Below, one piece after another: positions 50,699 through 58,952 of a DNA stretch of 64,000 nucleotides. A program made the position numbers and the translations under genes. The notes beneath the pieces were generated by a model. It was not told the origin of the DNA. It made no database searches and saw only the letters and a list, made by a program, of their open reading frames with translations. This DNA comes from Phormidium sp. OSCR. Lineage in GTDB: Bacteria; Cyanobacteriota; Cyanobacteriia; Cyanobacteriales; Geitlerinemataceae. The stretch lies in assembly GCA_001314905.1 (NCBI GenBank), contig LJZT01000005.1, forward strand, positions 1 to 64,000. Direction: 5' to 3'. How positions within the stretch are numbered: the first letter of the stretch is position 1; each line of letters opens with the position of its first letter.

Positions 50699-52690
50699 AT
50701 GCGATCGCCTAATCAACTCGAAGTTGCTGAATATCTCTGCTGGCTGAGTGCTGTCATCGGAACCCTGGTGGCGGCCGTGTCGAGTCGAATTGTCTTTGCT
50801 GGGGTTCCGCTGTCGCTGTCGTTATTACTGAATTTGATCAATCGCCGCCGTTTGGAGGTGATGCTCAATCATCGGGCGATGACGGCGGTGATGCAATTAC
50901 AAGATCAAGTGGGCCAGGAGTTTGATCTACTCTATGGCTCTATGGCTGAGTCGAGGAGGGGGTCGTCTGCGTCGTCTCGGGGGGGGTCGCCGCAACCGTT
51001 GGATTTGTCGGCCCGGCCAACTGACGCGAGGCTACAGGAGGTGAGTCAGCAGTACCATCAGCTTCAGGAGCATTATGATCGGCTACACGTGACGTTAGCT
51101 GAGACGATTGATTATCTTAATCATTCGCCGGTTCCTCAACGTCTTGATGGGTTGGAGACTCGTTTAACTCAGTTATCTCGGGAGTTGGACCAACTGCGAC
51201 AGCAGTGGCAGACGACGATTCCAATTGAGGTGCCGATTCAGGTGAGTCAGGAGTCGGAGACTTCTAAGTCAGAGACGTCACAGACAACGGTGGAGACCTC
51301 TCAAGCGCGTTCAGAGCGCTCTCGGGGGTCAGCGAGTCCGGTGAATTTGCCCTTCCCGACCCATCGAGACACCCCGGGCCGAGAGAGGGTGCCGAGTCCG
51401 ACACCGGCCCCGGTTCCCACCTTTTCGATTGAAGGCCGGACGGGAAAACGAGATCGAGTCGAGGCCCCTTCGTTGCCGTTGCAGCATGGCGTTTCCCCGC
51501 CGGGTCCGTCAGGGACGACGATTCCCAGTTCGGCGGCTGGTTCTTCGGTGAGGGATTCAGCGAGGGATGCGGTGCCCTCTCCGACAATTTCTCCTAAGAT
51601 TCATCGGCCTGAGAGAGACAAGACGGAGGAGACTGCGACTGATGTGGCTTCTGGCCGGGAGGTGGGCCTACCGCAGTTTCAGTCTGGGTCGGGGTCTGAG
51701 GGCTTGCCGCAACAGGTGTGGGATTGTCTGTTTACCCTTGATCAGTGTCAGGATTGGGTGAGTGATTTGTTGATTACGCCGGATGGGGAGTTGTTGATTG
51801 CGGCTAGTTTTGATAAGACGATTCAGGTTTGGCATCTGAAAACTGGGGAGTTGTTGGGAGCGTTGATGGACCATGAGAGTCCGGTGTGTAGTTTGGCGTT
51901 GAGTCCTGATGGGTCGTTGTTGGCGAGTGGGAGTTGGGATAAGACGGTGAAGTTGTGGGATCTTCAGGGGTTGCGTGAGTTTCGTCCGACGGCGAAGAAG
52001 CCTTGGGATGGGATGTTGTTTTTAGGGGAGACTTTGGTGGATGAGACGGAGACGGCGGGGTCGGTGCGATCGCTGTCGATGAGTGCTGATAGCCGCTTTG
52101 TGGCCAGTGGTTGGTTTGAGGGGGATGTGCAGATTTGGCAGGTGCGAGTGTCTCCGAAGCGTCGTCGTATTAGTGCGACGCTATGCGATCGCGCTGAGGT
52201 GGGCCAGGGCCGGGTTGAGGCGGTGTGTTTTACCCCCGATGGTAGGGGGATGGTGACGGCGGGGGCTGATGGTTCGATTGTGGTGTGGAGCTTTGAGAGG
52301 GAGACGGGCCGCTTTCATCGCGATCGCCAGTTGACTCAGCTTGCGGTTCCGGTGAATGCGATCGCTTTGGCGGCGGAGGGGACGTTGCTGGTGAGTGGGA
52401 GTCGCGATCGCACCCTTGCGGTTTGGGATCTAGCGACTGGGGAGTTGCTCGGGGTGCTAGAGGGTCATGCTGGCTCGGTGACGACGTTGGCGGTCTGTCC
52501 AGATGGGGATACGGTGGTCAGTGGCAGTTCTGATGGCACGGTGAAGCTCTGGAGTCTGTCCCAGCAGGGGGCGATCGCCTCGTTCTGTGATGGGAGTGAT
52601 GCGGTGATGGCGGTGGCGGTGAGTCCCGATGGCCAGGCGATCGTGAGTGGGACGGCTGATGGGACGGTCAAGGTCTGGCGGCGGGGGTGA
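50699..52690 (+). CDS. Membrane-anchored WD40-repeat protein
   Basis: From MRSPNQLEVAEYLCWL (50699) the protein has 663 residues; the track's extra 42 residues come from upstream non-coding sequence. An N-terminal hydrophobic pair (LCWLSAVIGTLVAAVSS, VPLSLSLLLNLI), a coiled coil at about 110-180, a Ser/Pro/Thr-rich linker to about 330, then about six WD40 blades (LALSPDGSLLASGSWDKTVKLWDL, LAAEGTLLVSGSRDRTLAVWDL, VSPDGQAIVSGTADGTVKVWRR). WD40 propellers are protein-docking platforms. Its partner is unknown. Blade 3 (WFEGDVQIWQ) is divergent. Confidence 0.88.
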   Translation: MRSPNQLEVAEYLCWLSAVIGTLVAAVSSRIVFAGVPLSLSLLLNLINRRRLEVMLNHRAMTAVMQLQDQVGQEFDLLYGSMAESRRGSSASSRGGSPQPLDLSARPTDARLQEVSQQYHQLQEHYDRLHVTLAETIDYLNHSPVPQRLDGLETRLTQLSRELDQLRQQWQTTIPIEVPIQVSQESETSKSETSQTTVETSQARSERSRGSASPVNLPFPTHRDTPGRERVPSPTPAPVPTFSIEGRTGKRDRVEAPSLPLQHGVSPPGPSGTTIPSSAAGSSVRDSARDAVPSPTISPKIHRPERDKTEETATDVASGREVGLPQFQSGSGSEGLPQQVWDCLFTLDQCQDWVSDLLITPDGELLIAASFDKTIQVWHLKTGELLGALMDHESPVCSLALSPDGSLLASGSWDKTVKLWDLQGLREFRPTAKKPWDGMLFLGETLVDETETAGSVRSLSMSADSRFVASGWFEGDVQIWQVRVSPKRRRISATLCDRAEVGQGRVEAVCFTPDGRGMVTAGADGSIVVWSFERETGRFHRDRQLTQLAVPVNAIALAAEGTLLVSGSRDRTLAVWDLATGELLGVLEGHAGSVTTLAVCPDGDTVVSGSSDGTVKLWSLSQQGAIASFCDGSDAVMAVAVSPDGQAIVSGTADGTVKVWRRG

Positions 52691-52798
52691 GATGGTTGCA
52701 TATCATAGTTTGTCTCTGTTTTGTGGTTTTGGTCACAAAAGTTTAAAAATAAAGCGCTAGAATTGCCATAGACCTCATCACTCAGGATAGTTCTAACG

Positions 52799-53245
52799 AT
52801 GGCTCTTGTACGACAGGTTGAAATCCGCACTTTGGACTCGTTTCAGGGGGGAATGGCGCAGTTCTACACGCCCCAGTCTAGCCATGAGACGATGTTGGTG
52901 CAGGTGGCACCTCAGACGATTGACGATTTGTTTGTCCACCATGGTCAAAGCGACCAATTGCTGGTGGTTCGGGGCAGTTTAGTGTTGGTAATTTTGCAAA
53001 ATCGCCGTTATCGCTATATTGCGCTGAGTCAGCAACAGCCTCAGGTGGTACAAATTCCGCCGGGGGTTCCCCATGGGGCGATTAATTTGAGCGATGACCC
53101 CTGTGTGTTGGTGAATGCGGTGTTGCGTCATGGGGACCCTCATCCTCGGGATTATCGGCCGTTAAAGCTACCCTTTCCCTTTGATTTAGGGGCGGCGAAG
53201 CAGGCGTTAGATCAGTTGGCAACTCCTGTTATTGCCTCGGTGTAG
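52799..53245 (+). CDS. Cupin-fold protein
   Basis: A 148-residue single-domain protein with a RmlC-like cupin core: VHHGQSDQLLVVRGSLVLVIL (first motif), then VVQIPPGVPHGAINLSDDPCVLVNAVLRHG (second motif). Histidines at HH and PHG could bind a metal. Related cyanobacterial proteins are annotated as dTDP-4-dehydrorhamnose epimerase-like, but the catalytic features of RmlC are not evident. The end is DYRPLKLPFPFDL. No neighbour suggests a pathway; bioB follows after 77 bases. Confidence 0.78.
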   Translation: MALVRQVEIRTLDSFQGGMAQFYTPQSSHETMLVQVAPQTIDDLFVHHGQSDQLLVVRGSLVLVILQNRRYRYIALSQQQPQVVQIPPGVPHGAINLSDDPCVLVNAVLRHGDPHPRDYRPLKLPFPFDLGAAKQALDQLATPVIASV

Positions 53246-53322
53246 GGATGGGCGGCTCCCATGAGGTTTCGCTGGGATGGTAGAATCGGCAAGGCTCCCG
53301 TAGAAGGAGCTGACCGCGCTGC

Positions 53323-54423
53323 ATGGAGAGATTGACTGTGGTTCATACCCCCCTGACGAAAACTGATTCCATTCCCACTTTAAGCCCCAATTCTGCGAGC
53401 GATCGCACGGCGTTGGAGGTTTGGTTAAATCAACTAGCTGATAGCATCATCGCCGGAGAACCCCTCGATCGCGAGACGGCGCAGCAGTTAACGGAGATTG
53501 AGGGAACCGAGAATATTCTCTTGCTTTGTGCTGCTGCCGATCGCGTGCGTCAAGAATGCTGCGGTAATGTGGTGGATTTGTGCAGTATTGTCAATGTTAA
53601 ATCGGGCAGTTGTTCGGAGAATTGCGGCTTTTGTTCCCAATCAGCCCATCATCCGGGTAAAGAGTCTCCGGTGTATGGTCTGAAGTCTCCTGAGGAGATT
53701 TTAGCTCAGGCTAAGTCGGCGGAATTGGCAGGGGCGAAACGGTTTTGTTTGGTGTCTCAGGGTCGGGGGCCGAAGTATAGTAGTCCCAAATCCCAAGAGT
53801 TTGAGCAGGTTTTAGAAACCGTGCGCCGCATTATTGCCGAAACTCAGATTAAACCCTGTTGCGCCCTCGGGGAAGTGACGCCGGAACAGGCCCAGCAATT
53901 GGCTGAGGCTGGGGTGACACGCTACAACCATAATTTAGAAGCCTCAGAAAACTTTTTCCCCGAGATTGTCAGTACCCACAGTTGGCGCGATCGCGTGCAG
54001 ACGGTAAAAAACCTCAAAGCGGCTGGTATTCAAGCCTGTACGGGGGGTATTTTGGGCATGGGTGAGTCCTGGGGCGATCGCCTGGATTTAGCCTTCGCCC
54101 TGCGCGAGTTGGAGGTGGAGTCGATTCCGCTGAATTTACTCAATCCTCGGGAGGGAACGCCATTGGGCGATCGCGATCGTCTCGATCCCTATGAGGCCCT
54201 CAAGGCGATCGCCCTGTTTCGTCTGATTCTGCCGACGCGCATTCTCCGCTATGCCGGAGGACGAGAAGCAGTCATGGGTCAGTTACAGGCATTAGGTCTC
54301 AAATCGGGGTTAAATGCCATGTTAATCGGGCATTATCTAACAACGATGGGGCAACCCCCAGAAAAGGACAAAGAAATGCTCGAATCCCTCGGTTTAGAAG
54401 GAGGAGAAGCCCCAGTCAATTAG
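53323..54423 (+). CDS. bioB: Biotin synthase (radical SAM)
   Basis: BioB inserts sulfur into dethiobiotin, the last step of biotin synthesis. The 366-residue protein has the radical SAM cluster CSENCGFCSQSAHH, the auxiliary [2Fe-2S] ligands, VSQGRG, YNHNLEAS, GGILGMGE and LTTMGQPPEKDKEML near the end. The N-terminal 40-residue extension before the core is longer than in E. coli. GTAGAAGGAGC lies upstream. With bioF at 29 kb it suggests a full biotin route with dispersed genes; product feeds AccB, the substrate of AccC at 3 kb. Confidence 0.95.
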   Translation: MERLTVVHTPLTKTDSIPTLSPNSASDRTALEVWLNQLADSIIAGEPLDRETAQQLTEIEGTENILLLCAAADRVRQECCGNVVDLCSIVNVKSGSCSENCGFCSQSAHHPGKESPVYGLKSPEEILAQAKSAELAGAKRFCLVSQGRGPKYSSPKSQEFEQVLETVRRIIAETQIKPCCALGEVTPEQAQQLAEAGVTRYNHNLEASENFFPEIVSTHSWRDRVQTVKNLKAAGIQACTGGILGMGESWGDRLDLAFALRELEVESIPLNLLNPREGTPLGDRDRLDPYEALKAIALFRLILPTRILRYAGGREAVMGQLQALGLKSGLNAMLIGHYLTTMGQPPEKDKEMLESLGLEGGEAPVN

Positions 54424-54461
54424 CCCCTTGGCGGAAGAGGGCGACCATAAAGGTACGCCCC

Positions 54462-54665
54462 TACGTTCCCCTCTTGGGAGGGGTGCCCAGAGGGCGGGGT
54501 GGGTCCTTCCCCTGTTCCGGTGTTCCCTTCCCCTTCCCTCTTGCCTCTTGCCATCCCCTCTTGGGAGGGGTTAGGGGTGGGTTATGCCTCTTGCCTTCTC
54601 CCCCCTGTTCCCTGTTCCCTGTTCCCTGTTCCCTTCTCTTGCCTCTTGCCTCTTGCCTTCTTCTC
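54462..54665. repeat. Repeat island: palindromic core, TCTTGCC and TGTTCCC heptamers
   Basis: GTTCCCCTCTTGGGAGGGG and GCCCAGAGGGCGGGGTGGG (one core), TCTTGCC units, then a second core with CATCCCCTCTTGGGAGGGG and TTAGGGGTGGGTTATG identical to that at 4412-4530, then about four TGTTCCC units and more TCTTGCC. It ends directly before the Fur-box promoter of the porin. Confidence 0.87.
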
Positions 54666-54669
54666 CCCC

Positions 54670-54704
54670 ATGAGATTGACTCTCATTGTCAATTAGCTTA
54701 GAAT
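54670..54704 (+). promoter_or_regulatory. Fur box and sigma-70-type promoter of the iron porin
   Basis: ATGAGA-N5-TCTCAT (54670-54686) and ATTGAC-N7-GTCAAT (54675-54693) are two overlapping perfect inverted repeats resembling a Fur box. TTGACT (54676-54681) and TAGAAT (54699-54704) at 17-base spacing form a good promoter. The Fur site covers the -35 box, so iron-loaded Fur would block transcription. Confidence 0.75.
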
Positions 54705-54742
54705 TAAACGATATTTAACCGTGTGGGAGTGTCGAAACGTCT

Positions 54743-56329
54743 ATGTCTAAATTATGGTGGACTGCTTTAAGTGGAGGACTGAGTGCCTTGGGGCTGCTAA
54801 CCTTCGCTGACCTAGCCCAAGGTCAAGACCTATCGAGTAAACAGCTTGACGGCGGCGATCGCCCCATGTTACTGAGTCAAGTGACCTCCGTGTCGCAACT
54901 GTCCGATGTGCAACCGACGGATTGGGCCTTTCAAGCCTTACAGTCCCTAGTCGAACGCTATGGCTGTATCGCCGGGTATCCAGACGGAACCTTTCGCGGC
55001 AACAACTTCATGACTCGCTACGAGTTTGCCGCTGGCTTAAATGCCTGTTTAGATCAGATTGTGGCTATTGTCGATGGTGGGGATAGTCTCGATCCGAGTG
55101 ACTTAGCGACTATCCGTCGTTTACAAGAAGAATTTGCCGCCGAGTTAGTCACCCTACGGGGTCGTGTGGATGGCTTAGAGTCCCGGACTGCGGAACTCGA
55201 AGCCAATCAATTCTCCACAACGACTAAGTTGGAAGGCGAAGCCATCTTTGCCCTCTATGGAATTGCGGCTGGGGATGATTTCGCGGGCAATGACATTGAC
55301 CAGATTCCCTCTTTTGGCTATCGTAGCCGTCTGGAGTTCCACACGAGCTTTACGGGAGAAGATTTACTGCTGACTCGTCTGCAAAGTAGCAACATTCCCG
55401 CCTTCTCAGATGTATCCACGGGATATCCCGAAGGGGATTTGTTCTTTGCTGATGATAGCGGCGGTGCCGTTGATGTGGATGCCTTGGTGTATCAGTTTCC
55501 TTTAGCAGGGGCCAATGTGGCCCTAATTGCCAATGCGGGGGCCGCTGATGATATCGCCTCGACGGTGAATCCCTTTTTGGATGGCGATGGCGGTAGCGGG
55601 GCGGTCTCTCGTTTTGGCACTCGCGCCTCGATGTATTATCTCATGGATGGGTCTGGAATTGGGGTCGAGTATCCTATTAGTGATGCCCTCTCGTTGAGTG
55701 CGGGGTATTTGGCTGGGGATAGTAGCAATCCCAATCGCGCGGCGGGCCTGTTTAATGGGTCTTATGGTGCCATGGCCCAGTTAACCTTTACTCCGAGCGA
55801 TCGCGCCGAGTTTGCCCTAACCTATATCAATGCCTATAACCAGGAGATGAACACCGGTAGTGTTCTGACGAATCTGCGACGGGCGACCGATGATGCGATT
55901 CCGACGTTGAGTAATGCCTATGGCTTGCAGGGGTCGTTCCAGGTGTCGGATAATTTTGCCCTCGGGGGTTGGGTGAATTATGTGAATACGCAAACTCTCT
56001 CGACCTTGGGAGGACAGATTGATCGCGGCAGTTTCGATAATTGGAACTGGGCGGTGACGCTGGCGTTTCCTGATTTGCTTCTGCCGGGAAATTTGGCGGG
56101 AATTGTGGTTGGACAGGAACCGAAAGTCACGGGAGTCAGTTCTAGTTTACGCAATTCAGGACTCGGTGATGACCCGGATACATCGCTGCATGTTGAAGGG
56201 TTCTATTCCTTGCAACTGAATGAAAATATAACGGTCACGCCGGCGTTGATTTGGCTGACGGCACCGAATCATAATGCGGATAATGATGATGCCCTCATTG
56301 GTGTTATTCGTACAACGTTCAGTTTTTAA
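54743..56329 (+). CDS. Iron uptake porin (SLH domain, OprB-like barrel)
   Basis: A 528-residue outer-membrane protein of the cyanobacterial SomA/SomB-like family. Signal peptide (1-27, ending LAQGQ), SLH domain (about 48-110: VQPTDWAFQALQSLVERYG, IAGYPDGTFRGNNFMTRYEFAAGL), coiled coil (120-150: RRLQEEFAAELVTLRGRVDGL), then a beta barrel to the terminal aromatic residue in RTTFSF. SLH anchors the protein to peptidoglycan; the trimeric barrel passes inorganic iron. The Fur-box promoter directly upstream supports an iron-starvation role. Confidence 0.92.
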   Translation: MSKLWWTALSGGLSALGLLTFADLAQGQDLSSKQLDGGDRPMLLSQVTSVSQLSDVQPTDWAFQALQSLVERYGCIAGYPDGTFRGNNFMTRYEFAAGLNACLDQIVAIVDGGDSLDPSDLATIRRLQEEFAAELVTLRGRVDGLESRTAELEANQFSTTTKLEGEAIFALYGIAAGDDFAGNDIDQIPSFGYRSRLEFHTSFTGEDLLLTRLQSSNIPAFSDVSTGYPEGDLFFADDSGGAVDVDALVYQFPLAGANVALIANAGAADDIASTVNPFLDGDGGSGAVSRFGTRASMYYLMDGSGIGVEYPISDALSLSAGYLAGDSSNPNRAAGLFNGSYGAMAQLTFTPSDRAEFALTYINAYNQEMNTGSVLTNLRRATDDAIPTLSNAYGLQGSFQVSDNFALGGWVNYVNTQTLSTLGGQIDRGSFDNWNWAVTLAFPDLLLPGNLAGIVVGQEPKVTGVSSSLRNSGLGDDPDTSLHVEGFYSLQLNENITVTPALIWLTAPNHNADNDDALIGVIRTTFSF

Positions 56330-57294
56330 GGGTTAGCTAAACGGTTCAATAGGGCAGATAAGTTGGGGGCTGAATCTGTCCTATTGGACCGGAGTTTTGA
56401 GGATTGGTGCAAGCGATTGTATTCAGTCCAAAAGGCTTGTTTAATCGAGTTAAGGTCGGCGGTTTCTGCTAGGGAAATTCGGACTAATAAGCTACCGTCT
56501 TTTTGTTGTTCTAAGGCTTGGGGCTTGACGGCGTGATGGTCTTGGCTAAGACTCTCTAAGCTGGTTAATAAGGATTTAAAACAAATTGCTTCTGAGAAGA
56601 TTAGGTCTAAGGTAATCGACTTGGGATTGAGGCAATTTATGAGTTCTCCGGGGGCAAGAAATTCGTGTTCTGAGGCGGGATACCGCTGGAGAAATTTGTT
56701 GTCCCAGATGTTATAACTGCGATAAAAGTATTTACAAATAACGCTATCGAGTTGGGTGAGGCTGTCGGTGTGCCAGTCTTGAAGACAGGTTCCGGTGAGG
56801 TCGGCGTTGTCGAAGTTGGTTCCATAGACACGGGTGGATTTGAGGAAGGCGTAACTGAAGTCACTGTCTTGACAGTTGGCTTGGCTGAGGTTGGCTTCGG
56901 TGAAACTGGTGTGGGCGAGGTTGGCTTGGCTGAGGTTGGCTTTGGTGAGGTCGCTGCGTCCAAGGCGGGCCTGTTGCAGTTGGCTATGGCTGAGGTTGGC
57001 CCGATAGAGGTTGGCCCGACAGAGGTAGGCTTGTTGTAGGTTGACTGATTGCAGGTTGGCCCGGAAGAGGTCGGCTTCGTAGAGGTCGGCTTGGAAGAGG
57101 TTGGCCCCTTGCAGATGGGCGAGGCTGAGGGAGGTTTTACCGAGGACAACTCGGCTGAGGTTGGCCCCTTGTAGGGGATAATTGCGCAGGTCTGCGTCGT
57201 AGAGGTCGGGAATTAGATGAGGGTTTATTTCTCGCCATTGGTTCCAGGTCTCGACTCCTTGTCTCAGGATGGAGAGGTGTTCTAAGTTCGCCAT
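56326..57294 (-). CDS. Pentapeptide-repeat protein
   Basis: A 322-residue protein with about 25 pentapeptide units of A(D/N)Lxx between residues 38 and 165 (ANLSRVVL, ANLFQADLYEADLFRANLQ, ANLSQANLAHTSFTEANL), which fold as a right-handed quadrilateral beta helix. The C-terminal 150 residues (ITLDLIFSEAICFKSLLTSLE, LLVRISLAETADLNSIKQAF) form a separate alpha/beta domain that I do not recognise. Function is unknown; pentapeptide helices are often docking or DNA-mimic structures. Its stop overlaps by three bases the porin stop (convergent). Confidence 0.9.
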   Translation of the reverse strand: MANLEHLSILRQGVETWNQWREINPHLIPDLYDADLRNYPLQGANLSRVVLGKTSLSLAHLQGANLFQADLYEADLFRANLQSVNLQQAYLCRANLYRANLSHSQLQQARLGRSDLTKANLSQANLAHTSFTEANLSQANCQDSDFSYAFLKSTRVYGTNFDNADLTGTCLQDWHTDSLTQLDSVICKYFYRSYNIWDNKFLQRYPASEHEFLAPGELINCLNPKSITLDLIFSEAICFKSLLTSLESLSQDHHAVKPQALEQQKDGSLLVRISLAETADLNSIKQAFWTEYNRLHQSSKLRSNRTDSAPNLSALLNRLANP

Positions 57295-57427
57295 GAATCG
57301 CCCACTCTACATATCTCTCTAGTAGTATCACAAAAAAAGTGGTGGCTTGTGGGGGGAAATGAAGGTTTGGGGGTCAAGATGGGGTGTCAGGGGGACTATT
57401 GTTAGGAAATGCTAATTTTTGAGGTTT

Positions 57428-58333
57428 ATGTTAAATCAGGGTTGGACGTATACTGACCGCCTGGGTTCGGTTCGATCGGGGCTGACGGTTTTAGACTATT
57501 ATGCCCAACGCTATCGCCATTCGACGCGGGGGATGTGGCGCGATCGCATTCTCCGAGGTCAGATCTATCTCAATGATACGCCCACAACGCCGGATACACC
57601 GCTACAACCGGGTCAATGTCTTACCTATCATCGCCCTCCTTGGGAGGAAGCGGAGGTTCCGTTGGGGGTGGATTATCTCTATGAGGATGAGGATGTGCTG
57701 TTGGTGGGGAAGCCGGCGGGCTTACCGGTTCTCCCTGGGGCGGGGTTTTTGCAGAATACGCTGTTGTTTCAGTTACGGCGAGAGTATCCACAGGTTTCCC
57801 CGATTCATCGTTTGGGACGGGGAACGTCGGGGATTATGCTGTGGGCGAGGTCGTCTCGGGGGCGTGTGCGGTTGAGTCAGCAACTGCGGAATCGCCAGAT
57901 GGTTAAGGTTTATCGGGCTTGGGTGGGGGATTGGTCGCATGAGGATGATCTCAGGATTGAGCAACGGATTGGGAAACTCCCTCATCCGACGTTGGGAACG
58001 GTTTATGGGGCGACTGATGCGGGACGGCGATCGCAAAGTCGGGTGACTGTGGTTTCGCGACGGGAGGATGGGGTTCTCTTGCAGGTGAGAATCGCTACGG
58101 GACGACCCCATCAAATTCGCATTCATTTGGCGGCGGTGGGTCATCCTCTAGTGGGAGACCCACTCTATTCTCCGGGGGGTGGGTTGAATTTGACTGTTAA
58201 TCCTGAGACTCAAACCTATCCGGTTCCGGGGGATTGTGGCTATTTTCTGCATAGTTTTCGGCTGGGGTTTCATCATCCCAGTTCGGGTGATTGGCAATGT
58301 TGGGATTGTTCGCCGCCTGAGCGATTGAGGTGA
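57428..58333 (+). CDS. RluA-family pseudouridine synthase-like protein
   Basis: A 301-residue protein from ATG 57428 (MLNQGWTYTDRL; the track uses a TTG). S4-like N-terminal RNA-binding stretch (SGLTVLDYYAQRYRHSTRGMWRDRILRGQIYLND) then the synthase domain: YEDEDVLLVGKPAGLPV, SPIHRLGRGTSGIMLWARS, TGRPHQIRIHLAAVGHPLVGDPLY. In RluA enzymes the motif is HRLDxxTSG with catalytic Asp; here it reads HRLGRGTSG, with Gly. The same Gly variant is found in plant and cyanobacterial homologues, so it is a subfamily trait rather than decay. Whether it is active is uncertain. Confidence 0.85.
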   Translation: MLNQGWTYTDRLGSVRSGLTVLDYYAQRYRHSTRGMWRDRILRGQIYLNDTPTTPDTPLQPGQCLTYHRPPWEEAEVPLGVDYLYEDEDVLLVGKPAGLPVLPGAGFLQNTLLFQLRREYPQVSPIHRLGRGTSGIMLWARSSRGRVRLSQQLRNRQMVKVYRAWVGDWSHEDDLRIEQRIGKLPHPTLGTVYGATDAGRRSQSRVTVVSRREDGVLLQVRIATGRPHQIRIHLAAVGHPLVGDPLYSPGGGLNLTVNPETQTYPVPGDCGYFLHSFRLGFHHPSSGDWQCWDCSPPERLR

Positions 58334-58454
58334 GGTTTTTTGGGGGAAATTTTATTGAAAAATCCCTTGACATTTGGCGGCTCTTGACGTACCATTAAAT
58401 AATGGGAAAATGTGCCGCCATATATATAGGGTTGGTGAGTGAAAAGGAAGAAAC

Positions 58455-58480
58455 GGGCAACCACAAGGGATTGCCCTACG
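58455..58480. repeat. Dispersed hairpin repeat GGGCAACCACAAGGGATTGCCC
   Basis: GGGCAA and TTGCCC pair around CCACAAGGGA, followed by TACG. A related copy in the other orientation lies at 2675-2703. It is intergenic here, between the RluA-like and Mpo1-like genes. Confidence 0.7.
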
Positions 58481-58503
58481 TCGTTTTGAGTTGAGCGAAG
58501 GTA

Positions 58504-58809
58504 TTAGAAGGGAACTTTGCCGGTTAGCATATCTCGATACATGAGAATCCCGCCTTTGAAGCTATAGAACGGGTGGCCAAAGGTGGCGGGGACGTTTTTA
58601 CCGAAGATTCCATGACTTAGCCAGGCGCAAGGATAGCCGAAGCCGGGGGCGATCGCCAAGGTCCACCAGGTTTGCGTAATAATAGAGTAGAGAATGGCCC
58701 CGATGGCGACGACAAGCCCTAAAACATGGAGTCGGCGACAAATGGGGTTTTCATGGGCTTCGAGGTAGTAGGGGTAAAAGGCTTCAAAGGAGTTGAATTT
58801 TTGGGTCAT
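58504..58809 (-). CDS. Mpo1-like (DUF962) membrane protein
   Basis: A 101-residue protein: FEAFYPYYLEAHENPICRRLHVLGLVVAIGAILYSII, then LAIAPGFGYPCAWLSHGIFGKNVPATFGHPFYSFKGG. The YLEAHENPICRRLH and HPFYSFKGG histidine motifs define the DUF962/Mpo1 family. Yeast Mpo1 is an Fe-dependent 2-hydroxy-fatty-acid dioxygenase (alpha-oxidation); the histidines are its metal ligands. Two to three membrane helices. The ATG is preceded directly by a heptamer array, and the rhomboid gene lies on the other side of it on the same strand. Confidence 0.85.
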   Translation of the reverse strand: MTQKFNSFEAFYPYYLEAHENPICRRLHVLGLVVAIGAILYSIITQTWWTLAIAPGFGYPCAWLSHGIFGKNVPATFGHPFYSFKGGILMYRDMLTGKVPF

Positions 58810-58811
58810 AA

Positions 58812-58948
58812 GAAGGGAATAGTTAATAGTGAATAGTTAATAGTGAATAGTTAATAGGGAACAGGGAACAGGGAACAGGGAACAGGGAATCGGGAATCGG
58901 GAACAGGGAACAGGGAATCGGGAATCGGGAATCGGGAATCGGGAATCG
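58812..58948. repeat. Heptamer array of graded units (AATAGTT, GGGAACA, GGGAATC)
   Basis: About 19 heptamers: AATAGTT/AATAGTG units, four GGGAACA, then GGGAATC blocks interleaved with GGGAACA. The array covers the whole gap between the rhomboid stop (58953) and the ATG of the Mpo1-like gene (58809). Clusters of identical units show expansion by slippage. Confidence 0.9.
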
Positions 58949-58952
58949 GTGG

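Noticed and set aside
50373-50747. 124-residue ORF between the M20 and WD40 genes
   Set aside because: Overlaps the starts of both neighbours and has no family-like features.
54474-54701. ORFs over the repeat island before the porin
   Set aside because: Low-complexity translation of TCTTGCC/TGTTCCC heptamers; a Fur-box promoter lies within their 3' end.
56637-57149. 170-residue minus-strand ORF rich in KPTSxxPTS units
   Set aside because: Frame-shifted reading of the pentapeptide-repeat gene; the repetition comes from the real gene's 15-base period.
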